Below are positions 47,045 to 54,901 of a stretch of DNA of 64,000 nucleotides, one piece after another. Within the stretch, counting starts at the first letter, position 1, and every line of letters starts with the position of its first letter. This stretch comes from an uncultured Dysgonomonas sp. (GTDB lineage Bacteria > Bacteroidota > Bacteroidia > Bacteroidales > Dysgonomonadaceae), in NCBI RefSeq assembly GCF_900079725.1, contig NZ_LT599032.1, positions 3,416,855 to 3,480,854 on the forward strand, given 5' to 3'. A program made the position numbers and the translations under genes. The notes under the pieces were generated by a model. The model saw nothing but the letters and a program-made list of their open reading frames with translations, searched no databases and was not told the DNA's origin.

Positions 47045-48001
47045 CTAGATTTCCTCCAAATATTTATATTGTTGATTAAGAAAGTCTGCCTGCATCTTTT
47101 GATTCGATTTTGTTATCAGAGTCGAATGCTTTTTCAGTGAATCTATCCATTCCTTCTGTAGCAGATATATTTGACTGTCAGAAGTGGTGAAGGCGGCATC
47201 GGAATGTATCCAGAAAGAAGTCGACACCTGATCATCGTAATTCAGGCATGAAGTATTTGAGCATACATTAATAGACGATAAATATATATCCCATTTGATA
47301 CCAATCTGATTTTCCCCGGTATTCAATATTTGCTCAAAGTTTTCTAGCAGATCGATCAGATCTCCTTTGATCAGGGCTACTTCGTCATTGCTGATTAATT
47401 GTCTGTCCTGATAGTACTTTATTTCCTGGATAGTATTGTATAAGATATCTTCATCCAAAATAATTGTTTTACTTAATCGTTGCTGATAATAAGATGCTTT
47501 TTGTATCAGGTTAGAAATGTCAGATGAAAGTACAAGTTCCCTATAGTAATAGTTTAGAGGAACGTTGTCAAATTGATGCTTCCATTTATAATAGATAAAT
47601 TTATACAAGTGATTGTGTGCCAGAGCTAAAGTGCCTATCAGACGATTTACAGCAATATCTGTGTGTTTTTCTTTAGCTTCGTAAACGGTCGCCATCCTGT
47701 TGTAGAGGGCCTGGAGCATAGATTTGAAACTTTCTTCCGGCTGATTTAGCCTGTTTTTGTAGAATTCAAATGCAGCTAGATTATCATCATATTCATTGTG
47801 TATCTCATTTAGAGAGAAATTTAGTCTGGACGATAATTTTACTATCTCGGCCAAAGAGAAATCAATTTGTCCGTTCAAACGCCTGTAGGCAGATTCCCTT
47901 CCTATATCCAGTATCCCTGTTAAGTGGGTAACGGGCTTTACTTTATCAGGAATGTTTTCCAGAACTTTTTTTATAAGAATTTCTTTTAGTTTGCTATCCA
48001 T
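47045..48001 (-). CDS. HTH protein of the paralogous family, member C
   Basis: The 318-aa protein is the close relative of A: MDSKLKEILIKKVLENI against MDNKLKEILTKRILENI at the start, IGRESAYRRLNGQIDFSLAE in the HTH, and SLKKHSTLITKSNQKMQADF near the end. It is the second gene of the D-C cassette, 12 bp after D. The order and spacing match B-A, so the two cassettes arose by tandem duplication. Confidence 0.7.
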   Translation of the reverse strand: MDSKLKEILIKKVLENIPDKVKPVTHLTGILDIGRESAYRRLNGQIDFSLAEIVKLSSRLNFSLNEIHNEYDDNLAAFEFYKNRLNQPEESFKSMLQALYNRMATVYEAKEKHTDIAVNRLIGTLALAHNHLYKFIYYKWKHQFDNVPLNYYYRELVLSSDISNLIQKASYYQQRLSKTIILDEDILYNTIQEIKYYQDRQLISNDEVALIKGDLIDLLENFEQILNTGENQIGIKWDIYLSSINVCSNTSCLNYDDQVSTSFWIHSDAAFTTSDSQIYLLQKEWIDSLKKHSTLITKSNQKMQADFLNQQYKYLEEI

Positions 48002-48013
48002 TCTTTTAATATT

Positions 48014-48994
48014 TTATATCGTTATGTCCTGTGCGGTTAAGGTCTCCAGTTGATCTGAGAATAAGCTGTAAAGCTCGGCCTGCATTTTTTGGTTTGAGTT
48101 GGATATCAGGATCGAATATTTTTTTAGCGAATCAATCCAGTTTTTCTGTAGCATACATATTTCAGGATCAGAGGTGTATACGCCACTATCGGAATAAGTC
48201 CAGAAATACGATAATTTTTTGTCGTCATAGACTATATAGGACGTATTGTTTTCTATATTTAAAGAAGATAAGTAAACTTCATATTTCCCTTCAGGTTCAA
48301 GTATATTGTCAGCTGAAAAAGTGTAATATTTCTCAATAAATGCTTTTAAATCATCTTTGATCAATGTTACGTTTTCTTTATCTATCAGTTTCCTGTCTAT
48401 GTAATACCTGATTTCTTTAATCGTATTATGCAATATATTTCTATCTGTTATAAAACAGATGCGTTGTGTCTCTGTATAACGGATAATCTTCTTTCGAAGA
48501 TCGTTTAATTCTTCAGGAATCTGAATGTCCGAGAACTTATAATTTAAAGAGGTATTTCCTGTCTGGTGTAACCATTTGTAATAATAAAACTTGAAAAGGT
48601 GGTCGAAGGAGCTTGTGAAAATACCTAATATACGGTTGGCTGATATTGTTATCTGATTATTGTCTGTTTTATTGACTGCTGCCATAATTTCACTATGGTA
48701 TCTGAATATATCTATAAAACCGTTCTCTACGGATCCTATCAATTGATTATTTGTTGCAATAATGGATGCATATTTACTTTTGTCTCCTTTTAGCATCTCA
48801 TCTAATGAGAAGCCCAAGGCTTTGGATAAGGTAAGTATTTCTTCGAAAGTAAACGGAATAATGCCTTTAAGTCGCCGATAAACCGATTCCTTACTGAGGT
48901 TTAAAGTTCCGGCTATATAATCGGATACTTTTATATCGGAAGGAATTTTTTCTAATATTTTGGCAGTAAGTTCAAGTTCGCTATAATTTTTCAT
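48014..48994 (-). CDS. HTH protein of the paralogous family, member D
   Basis: The 326-aa protein is the close relative of B, with HTH NLSKESVYRRLKGIIPFTFE, FYYYKWLHQTGNTSLNYKFSD, IKEIRYYIDRKLIDKENVTL and SLKKYSILISNSNQKMQAEL. It heads the D-C cassette. A TAACTTTG -7 box lies about 190 bp upstream. It could be a DNA-binding regulator responding to a bound ligand; the ligand is unknown. Confidence 0.7.
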   Translation of the reverse strand: MKNYSELELTAKILEKIPSDIKVSDYIAGTLNLSKESVYRRLKGIIPFTFEEILTLSKALGFSLDEMLKGDKSKYASIIATNNQLIGSVENGFIDIFRYHSEIMAAVNKTDNNQITISANRILGIFTSSFDHLFKFYYYKWLHQTGNTSLNYKFSDIQIPEELNDLRKKIIRYTETQRICFITDRNILHNTIKEIRYYIDRKLIDKENVTLIKDDLKAFIEKYYTFSADNILEPEGKYEVYLSSLNIENNTSYIVYDDKKLSYFWTYSDSGVYTSDPEICMLQKNWIDSLKKYSILISNSNQKMQAELYSLFSDQLETLTAQDITI

Positions 48995-49185
48995 ATAAAT
49001 TACTGAATTATTATATGTGCCTGTTACCCTTACGTGTTATTATCAGTGGAGATAGAAACGCGTCGGTAAATTGCTTTTTGATTATAAATTGAAAAGTTCT
49101 CTTCTTGATTGAGATAGAATTTTATTCTTTAAAAATTTGCGTTTGTCTCTAAAATAATTTGTTGTCCTTTTCTATTTCTCTGGTG

Positions 49186-49193
49186 CAAAGTTA
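49186..49193 (-). promoter_or_regulatory. -7 box of the D-C cassette
   Basis: The minus strand reads TAACTTTG. The surrounding CAAAGTTATATTAA matches the region upstream of the B-A cassette. Confidence 0.4.
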
Positions 49194-49371
49194 TATTAAA
49201 AGATGTTCTTGATATGTATTTAAAATGTTAAGTTTATTGAGAAAAAGTAATGAAAGCAAAAGGTTTAAATAATAATGCTAAAATTATTTCACATACGCAG
49301 ATTGATAGTTAAAAAGTATTTGATCTCATTCATTATCATGATATCATACATCTCTATTCTAATTTAGATCA

Positions 49372-49555
49372 GAGGGTGTATCAAAAGTAGTATTCTGTAT
49401 ACAAAGTGTTGCTCTCTATTGCTATCGGTTTCGCTTTGCTTTGACGAACGTTGTTTTTTGAACGGAGTGAAGTATCTCTTTCCCGAAAAAACGGGATGTT
49501 TCACTCCGCTCAAGAAGACAAAAAAAGAATCTGGAAATACTATTGGCACAACCTC
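49372..49555. mobile_element. MITE-like element, copy 1 (~184 bp)
   Basis: The ends 49372..49394 and 49536..49555 are imperfect inverted repeats (GAGGgTGTatCAA and TAGTATT shared). Inside, CGGAGTGAA (49463) and TTCACTCCG (49500) make a hairpin. End sequences, size and interior resemble the element at 61675..61861. No transposase is encoded and no clear target duplication is seen. Short frames crossing it are not genes. Confidence 0.5.
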
Positions 49556-49809
49556 CTCTCCCAATTAGATAAATATTACAAATATGTATTTTTGGTAGGT
49601 TTTCTGCGTCTTAAAGTGACTCTATGTGATGCAAATGAGGTTTATCGTCTTTCTTTGATCAAATGCTGATATTTAATTGAGGCTTGCTTGTGGCTGTTGG
49701 TACGAAAATAAAATGATGTCCTACTGTTTGTTCATGTTTTTTTTATCTGTAATACTTTTCTTTGTAAGTGGATAAAACAATAATACATTATAGATTGTGA
49801 AGACTAACG

Positions 49810-49981
49810 AAGACAAATCCATGAAACAATAATCTATATTATCTAAAAATATAAGAATCAATTCAATGCCTTAAGATGAGCGAATATTATTTGTCTTAAA
49901 AGTTGTCTTAAAATTTGTCTTCCTCATTATTTTGGCTGCCATTTGCGAAAATCGTAGAGCAGAATGTTAAGGCATTGAATT
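49810..49981 (+). promoter_or_regulatory. Repeat-rich regulatory region upstream of the 50051 gene
   Basis: AATTCAATGCCTTAA (49860..49874) and TTAAGGCATTGAATT (49967..49981) form a perfect 15-bp inverted repeat. Between them TTGTCTTAAAA occurs at 49891 and 49903, and TTGTCTT at 49915, with a 12-bp period. An inverted AAGACAA lies at 49810. Phased repeats of this kind usually bind a regulator cooperatively. The rest of 48995..50050 holds the MITE-like element and no gene. Confidence 0.5.
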
Positions 49982-50050
49982 ATTCATATTAAAAATTGAG
50001 TAACAAAAAATAGGAATAATTGTATATACTTTACTAAACTCAGAAAAATT

Positions 50051-52081
50051 ATGAAGACAAAGCTAGCGGCTACGTTGTTTGGTATTTTCCTCATACTAAG
50101 CTGTATAAGCCCAAGTATAGCTCAGGTGACTATTGGTCAGAATGAAGAACCTGAGAAATACTCTATTTTACAAGTAAAAGATCATGCCATTGATCGGAGT
50201 GGATCTTTGGATGCTGTAACAGCCGAAAAAGGAGGACTCCTGTTGCCACGCGTGGAACTGAAAAAGAAAAAAGAACTACTCCCATTTGCTACAGAGACTG
50301 ATGTGAGCAATAATGGTCAGGATTATCAAGATGCAAAACTATTGCATACCGGACTTATTGTGTATAATCTGAAAGAAGATGAAGATGAAGAATTATGCGT
50401 GGGCTTGAACCAATGGGATGGTGTTCAGTGGAACTGCTTTCAGGAGAAGATTGGTAATGCTATTGCACGGGTTACAGATTGTAGTACGATAGAATTTACC
50501 GGAGCATATAAAGATGGTGTATCGCTGAATAGTTCCAATCAAATGATTGTCACATTAGAAGTTACTAAAACAGGGGCATATACACTAACTGCCACAGTCG
50601 GATATGCTGGAGATCCCGATCAGGATAACGGATATTTCTTTACAGTTACCGGAGTATTTCTGTCCAAGGGGACTTACACATTGACTATACAAGGATCAGG
50701 TACTCCTGTGCTATTTACTCCTGAAAACAATCTAGGGGACTATGTAACTATTATCTTTAATGAAAAACCATTACTCGATCCCTCGGAGAACAGTTGTTCT
50801 AAGCGTATATTCGTAGAGAACTCAGCTGTGAAACCGGCTTTTAGAATCGATTGTGCATCTTCAAAAGTATTTGGAAGCTATTATCTGGATAAGGAGCTAA
50901 CCGCTCTTGAATATATTGAAGTAAATCTTCGGGTAGATGCATCCAGCTATCCTCCGGGAAGTGTACCGGCTAAAGCAAGGCTATGGACAGATGAAGTGAA
51001 TGGAATAAAATTTGAAGGCGAAGTCTCTTTGAGCGGACCATCAGTGACTGTCTATTTGGAAGGCTCGGGTAAACCGAATACATTAAATCCCATAAAATTG
51101 ACTATATATTCTAATAGTGAGACAACTACAGCAACCTGCGAGGTGATTGTACGTCCTGTTATAAAGACAAAGAAGATTGTAACAATAGGGCTGAACAACG
51201 ATTATGGATATGCAATATATGGCTCGACACTGAATCATGTACAGAAAATGCTGGGAAATCATTCGAGCTATCCCAATACTACAAATTTTGGAGCAGCTAA
51301 TAGTACTGTTCCTACAGAAGCATTTAGCTATGTACACTATGCAACAGGTAATGCAGAGAAAGAATCTGAAATACGTGCAATTATACAAGCTCAAAAACCT
51401 GATATTATTCATATAGCTTATTACCATACACCAAGTACAGTAGAGGCACCAGGAGTTGGACAGGCTTTGGCCGAGTATGTAAAAGCAGGAGGAGTTTTAT
51501 TCGCACAATGGGAGTTTGACGGATATAAAATCGCACAGGCATTCTTTCAGCAGATGTTTCCATCTGCGACTATAAAGGCAGAACGTTTTAATTCCTCAAA
51601 CACAGCAATTACAGCGGGTAATGTCTTCAGAATAGAGCCTTTCGATGACGATATTACCAATGGGCCATTCGGAGATGTCAGAGGTTTGCAATGGGGGGAT
51701 GATGGACGTGATGGAATCAGAGTCGTAGGGATTCCTTCAGATAAAATTATCAACTACTCTTCAGATGTAAACCTTAGTCAAGATAACTCTGATATTATAG
51801 TTGATGGAGCCACTACATTTTGCCGGTTAAAAGAATATAACGTAATATTTATTGGTGATGGAGGTTTTATGGCCGGTCAGGATAAAAAAATGGGCGATAC
51901 CAACGTCTATAAGCACACACAGGTATTTACTATCAGTGATGACGGACAAGCCAGACCTATACCTAATACGCAATATGGAAATTCCGGTGGGATCTATTTT
52001 ACTGTATACAACAGCCTTGTATTTGGTAATATATTTACATGGGCACTCAAACAGGCTGAACTCACACCATATAGACCATAA
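50051..52081 (+). CDS. Exported surface protein with 'QVTIG' module and C-terminal GATase-like domain
   Basis: The 676-aa protein has a signal peptide (AATLFGIFLILSCISPSIAQ), then VTIGQNEEPEKYSILQVKDH and KGGLLLPRVELKKKKE, the N-terminal module shared with two other exported proteins here. Ig-like stretches occupy about 150-370. From about 375, KIVTIGLNNDYGYAIYGSTL and KPDIIHIAYYHTPSTVEAPG (then YVKAGGVLFAQWEFDG) suggest a class-I glutamine-amidotransferase-like or DUF4960-type Rossmann domain. The last part has FIGDGGFMAGQ. The function is unknown; it is probably at the cell surface. A terminator follows. Confidence 0.7.
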   Translation: MKTKLAATLFGIFLILSCISPSIAQVTIGQNEEPEKYSILQVKDHAIDRSGSLDAVTAEKGGLLLPRVELKKKKELLPFATETDVSNNGQDYQDAKLLHTGLIVYNLKEDEDEELCVGLNQWDGVQWNCFQEKIGNAIARVTDCSTIEFTGAYKDGVSLNSSNQMIVTLEVTKTGAYTLTATVGYAGDPDQDNGYFFTVTGVFLSKGTYTLTIQGSGTPVLFTPENNLGDYVTIIFNEKPLLDPSENSCSKRIFVENSAVKPAFRIDCASSKVFGSYYLDKELTALEYIEVNLRVDASSYPPGSVPAKARLWTDEVNGIKFEGEVSLSGPSVTVYLEGSGKPNTLNPIKLTIYSNSETTTATCEVIVRPVIKTKKIVTIGLNNDYGYAIYGSTLNHVQKMLGNHSSYPNTTNFGAANSTVPTEAFSYVHYATGNAEKESEIRAIIQAQKPDIIHIAYYHTPSTVEAPGVGQALAEYVKAGGVLFAQWEFDGYKIAQAFFQQMFPSATIKAERFNSSNTAITAGNVFRIEPFDDDITNGPFGDVRGLQWGDDGRDGIRVVGIPSDKIINYSSDVNLSQDNSDIIVDGATTFCRLKEYNVIFIGDGGFMAGQDKKMGDTNVYKHTQVFTISDDGQARPIPNTQYGNSGGIYFTVYNSLVFGNIFTWALKQAELTPYRP

Positions 52082-52106
52082 AGCCGAAAACTATACCTTA
52101 TAATAT

Positions 52107-52145
52107 GATGGCATAAGGGACTTCTCTTATGCCATCTTTTATTTT
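52107..52145 (+). terminator. Intrinsic terminator of the 50051 gene
   Basis: GATGGCATAAG pairs with CTTATGCCATC (11 bp), followed by TTTTATTTTT. Confidence 0.85.
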
Positions 52146-52190
52146 TAATTGGTAAATAACTTACCAGTGTGTCGAATGCAAAAAAGTTTT

Positions 52191-52556
52191 TTACAATTGC
52201 TTTTTCTTTTTATACATCTGCCTTTCTTCAGCAATATCAGCCATGTTCTTTACAGCCCAATCCACAAGGTTGTTTAAATGAGGCATAAGCCCGTTTGCCG
52301 ATTCTGTAAGACAATATTCTACCCGTGGAGGTACTTCCGGATAAATAGTTCTTACAACAAGTCCGTCTGCTTCTAAAGAGCGTAAAGTTACCGTTAGCAT
52401 CCGTTGCGATATATCTCCTATCGATTTTTGAACATCACTGAAACGCATTGTGCCGTTTACACTCAATGTTGTAAGCACAAGTAACGACCATTTGTCGCCA
52501 AGCCTGCTCAGAATATCCCTGATAGGACATATTTCGACCCGAAGAAAAGTTTTCAT
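52191..52556 (-). CDS. HxlR-family transcriptional regulator
   Basis: The 121-aa protein has the HxlR winged helix: CPIRDILSRLGDKWSLLVLT, RFSDVQKSIGDISQRMLTVT, LRSLEADGLVVRTIYPEVPPRVEY. The N-terminal cysteine (about 11) is conserved in many redox- or aldehyde-sensing members. It is divergent from the DJ-1-like gene, and the palindrome between them is its likely operator. Confidence 0.9.
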   Translation of the reverse strand: MKTFLRVEICPIRDILSRLGDKWSLLVLTTLSVNGTMRFSDVQKSIGDISQRMLTVTLRSLEADGLVVRTIYPEVPPRVEYCLTESANGLMPHLNNLVDWAVKNMADIAEERQMYKKKKQL

Positions 52557-52589
52557 TTTTTTTCTGACTTATTGTACTGTATATCAATG

Positions 52590-52611
52590 TTACTTACTTT
52601 TTTGTAAGTAA
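52590..52611. promoter_or_regulatory. Palindromic operator between hxlR-like and DJ-1-like genes
   Basis: TTACTTAC and GTAAGTAA form a perfect 8-bp inverted repeat with a 6-bp spacer. It lies 34 bp before the HxlR gene and about 78 bp upstream of the start predicted for the DJ-1-like gene. Confidence 0.5.
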
Positions 52612-52630
52612 ATTACGAAAAAGTTCGGTC

Positions 52631-52661
52631 TTGTATATATTGATTACGAATTGTATGTTTG
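52631..52661 (+). promoter_or_regulatory. Promoter of the DJ-1-like gene
   Basis: TTG (52631..52633) and TATGTTTG (52654..52661) are separated by 20 bp, a full match to the Bacteroidetes promoter pattern. Confidence 0.55.
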
Positions 52662-52724
52662 CATAACAAAGGTAATAAAGTTATGATAAGTAACTATAAT
52701 AATAAACACTAAAATTTAATAATC

Positions 52725-53252
52725 ATGGCAAAAAAGGTTGCAGTATTAGTAGTAAACCCTGTGAACGGGGCAGGATTGTTTCAGTATCTGGAAGCATTTT
52801 TCGAAAATAGTATTCCTTATAAAACATTTGCGGTAGCAGAAACTACAAGTGTGAAAACTAATTCGGGTATTAATTTGCAAACGGATGATGTGGTTGCTAA
52901 TCTCAAAGGACACGAAAATGAATACGATGCGTTGGTCTTCGCTTGTGGTGATGCAATACCCGAATTTGCAAAGAATGCAGAGAAACAGTTCAATCAGGAT
53001 ATGCTGGTTGTGATGAAGAACTTTAGCGAACAAGATAAGATTTTGATAGGCCATTGTGCTGCCGCATTACTTTTCGATAATCTCGGAATCGGAAATGGGA
53101 AAAAGGTAGCTTTACACCCGTTTGTCAAATCGATGGTTAAAGGATGTGTCGGTACAGACGAAAAATCTGTCATTGACGGGAATGTATATACGGCTCAAAC
53201 CGAAGATGCAATTCCTTCCCTTATCCCGGGCTTGCTGAAAGCCTTAATGTAA
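52725..53252 (+). CDS. DJ-1/PfpI-family protein
   Basis: The 175-aa protein has a DJ-1/PfpI fold: KVAVLVVNPVNGAGLFQYLE at the start, YDALVFACGDAIP in the middle and the nucleophile-elbow motif IGHCAAALL with the likely catalytic Cys at about 110. Members act as glyoxalases, deglycases or chaperones; activity cannot be assigned. Divergent HxlR regulation suggests a stress or aldehyde response. Confidence 0.8.
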   Translation: MAKKVAVLVVNPVNGAGLFQYLEAFFENSIPYKTFAVAETTSVKTNSGINLQTDDVVANLKGHENEYDALVFACGDAIPEFAKNAEKQFNQDMLVVMKNFSEQDKILIGHCAAALLFDNLGIGNGKKVALHPFVKSMVKGCVGTDEKSVIDGNVYTAQTEDAIPSLIPGLLKALM

Positions 53253-53280
53253 TTATTTAATAAACGGAAATGTACTAAAA

Positions 53281-53318
53281 GCGGGAGATATCAATTACTT
53301 TGATCTTTCCCGTTCTTT
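53281..53318 (+). terminator. Possible terminator of the DJ-1-like gene
   Basis: CGGGA at 53282 pairs with TCCCG at 53308, with further imperfect pairing inside and TTCTTTTA following. Confidence 0.4.
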
Positions 53319-53336
53319 TATATAGTAAAGTATGTA

Positions 53337-54029
53337 TCAGACGTATTTCAGTAAAGAAGAAATAGACAGTAATTCCACATTTCGGCCATCTACCTTTAAT
53401 AAACCTTCGTCGGCCATCCTTTTTATTTCATTGGCTAATGCCGGCCGTGTCACACTCAGGTATTCGGCCAGTTGAGTCTGGTTATGTTCCATTACAGATA
53501 ATGTGCCACTCTGTTTATGTTCAAACAGGTAATAGATAAAGCGGCTTCTGATACTCTTATAAGATAAGATCCGTAATCTGCTTACCGTGCAGGCATTGCA
53601 GTTTCCGGTAAGTCTCAAAAAGTTTTTAAGGAGTTCCGGCTCTGAACTTATCAGCGTAAATGCGGATTCTTTTGTTGCCTTAAATAAAATACCATCTTCT
53701 ATAACGGTAAAGGTAGCAGGGAATACGCTATTTCCGTCAAACAGATGAGGGGTGGCGAATGCTCGTGGGCCTATAAGGTTCTCCACCTTGACGTTATTAC
53801 CCGACACATCAATGATATTTACCTCGAGATTTCCTTTCAGCAAGATGTACATATGCAGGCAGGGTGTGTTCTGACGGATAATAATTTCGCCTTTGGATAT
53901 TTCGGTCACAGTATAATCCAACTTATCTAACAAAGTCTTCTTCGCGTCCTCATTCAGCCCCCTGAATAGAGGGATTTTGTGGATGATATTGATTTGTTGG
54001 TCGGTCAGGTAATTATTGTGCTCCATCAA
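53337..54029 (-). CDS. Crp/Fnr-family regulator, distal copy
   Basis: The 230-aa protein has a cyclic-nucleotide-binding-like N-domain (about 20-130, with ISKGEIIIRQNTPCLHMYIL) and a C-terminal winged helix (MEHNQTQLAEYLSVTRPALA, then NEIKRMADEGLLKVDG). It lacks the N-terminal iron-sulfur cysteines of Fnr, but has CNAC at about 145 near the dimer helix. It resembles HcpR-type regulators in neighbourhood. A TATCTTTG box at 54050 suggests its own promoter. Confidence 0.85.
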   Translation of the reverse strand: MMEHNNYLTDQQINIIHKIPLFRGLNEDAKKTLLDKLDYTVTEISKGEIIIRQNTPCLHMYILLKGNLEVNIIDVSGNNVKVENLIGPRAFATPHLFDGNSVFPATFTVIEDGILFKATKESAFTLISSEPELLKNFLRLTGNCNACTVSRLRILSYKSIRSRFIYYLFEHKQSGTLSVMEHNQTQLAEYLSVTRPALANEIKRMADEGLLKVDGRNVELLSISSLLKYV

Positions 54030-54049
54030 TCTTGTACTTTAAGGTTTAT

Positions 54050-54057
54050 CAAAGATA
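54050..54057 (-). promoter_or_regulatory. -7 box of the distal Crp/Fnr gene
   Basis: The minus strand reads TATCTTTG, 20 bp before the ATG. Confidence 0.45.
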
Positions 54058-54111
54058 ATTCTAGTTGTTTATTTTACAAAAAGAGTTACAGCTTTTTAGC
54101 AAGTATATTTC

Positions 54112-54786
54112 TTAAAAACGGACAATATGAATCAATCTGTTTTTATCCGTTATTGTAATTTTTCTTTTATCGGATGTTATCAGTCCGTCATGTTGCATAT
54201 TGGTCAGTTCTCGTTCTAATGACTGGCGGGATACCCCGAAATACTCGGCTAATGCACTTTTGGTTTTATCCAGTTCTATGGTATCCTCTTGTTTTATTTT
54301 CGATAAGTTAAGTATATATACAGCCAGCTTCTGACGGATAGTCCTGAAAGACATAAAATGGAGCTTCTTACTTAACCGGGATGCGAAGTCGGCAGATATA
54401 TCCAGATAATTTTTTAATAGAGTCTGGTTCATACTCAGCATTCTGAGCACCGATTGTTTTGGTATCACCAATGCAGTGACATCTTCCCGTGCTATTGCCT
54501 GAACAGGAAAACGGTTGTCGGGACCGAATAGGAACAGGATGGCCAGAGGGCTTGGCGCATATATATCCTCTACTTTTACAATCTTACCTGACGGATCAGT
54601 CATTTCACCCTTTACACTGCCCGAAAGGAGTATGATGAGCCTGTTGCATAGTTCGTCCTGTAGGGCTAGGATCTCTCCTTTTCTAAATTCTGTCTCGGTT
54701 ATTTTCAGTTCCGAAAATATCATTTCTATTTCTGCTTCATGTATCGAACGAAAAAGCGGAATCTTTTTTAATGCTGTTAAATCCAT
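54112..54786 (-). CDS. Crp/Fnr-family regulator, HcpR-like
   Basis: The 224-aa protein has the effector domain (FRKGEILALQDELCNRLIIL) and DNA-binding helix DKTKSALAEYFGVSRQSLER. It is a paralogue of the downstream regulator. The divergent ferredoxin-hcp operon makes it a candidate HcpR, the regulator of hydroxylamine/NO-response genes in anaerobes (inference from context). A shared palindrome at 54835 could serve both autoregulation and hcp activation. Confidence 0.85.
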   Translation of the reverse strand: MDLTALKKIPLFRSIHEAEIEMIFSELKITETEFRKGEILALQDELCNRLIILLSGSVKGEMTDPSGKIVKVEDIYAPSPLAILFLFGPDNRFPVQAIAREDVTALVIPKQSVLRMLSMNQTLLKNYLDISADFASRLSKKLHFMSFRTIRQKLAVYILNLSKIKQEDTIELDKTKSALAEYFGVSRQSLERELTNMQHDGLITSDKRKITITDKNRLIHIVRF

Positions 54787-54803
54787 ATCCTAATCTGTGT
54801 ATT

Positions 54804-54811
54804 CAAAGATA
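54804..54811 (-). promoter_or_regulatory. -7 box of the HcpR-like gene
   Basis: The minus strand reads TATCTTTG. The palindrome centre at 54841.5 is about 41.5 bp upstream of the predicted start. Confidence 0.5.
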
Positions 54812-54834
54812 AAGATATAATTATTTTGGCTAAC

Positions 54835-54848
54835 GTCGCATATGTGAC
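54835..54848. promoter_or_regulatory. Crp/Fnr-type operator shared by two divergent promoters
   Basis: GTCGCATATGTGAC is a palindrome apart from one base pair and fits the GTC/GAC half-sites of Crp/Fnr-type sites. Its centre is about 41.5 bp from both predicted start sites, the class II activator position in each direction. Confidence 0.55.
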
Positions 54849-54871
54849 ATATTTCAAACGTACTACCAACT

Positions 54872-54879
54872 TAATTTTG
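54872..54879 (+). promoter_or_regulatory. -7 box of the ferredoxin-hcp operon
   Basis: TAATTTTG matches TAnnTTTG, 22 bp before the ferredoxin ATG. Confidence 0.5.
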
Positions 54880-54901
54880 TAAAAAATAAAAAGGGTAGAT
54901 A

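Noticed and set aside
49451..49669. 72- and 66-codon frames around 49.4-49.6 kb
   Set aside because: They lie across the MITE-like element and have no family or start-site support.
49891..49921. CRISPR-like short repeats
   Set aside because: The repeats are only 7-11 bp at a 12-bp period, without spacers or cas genes; a regulator-binding array fits better.
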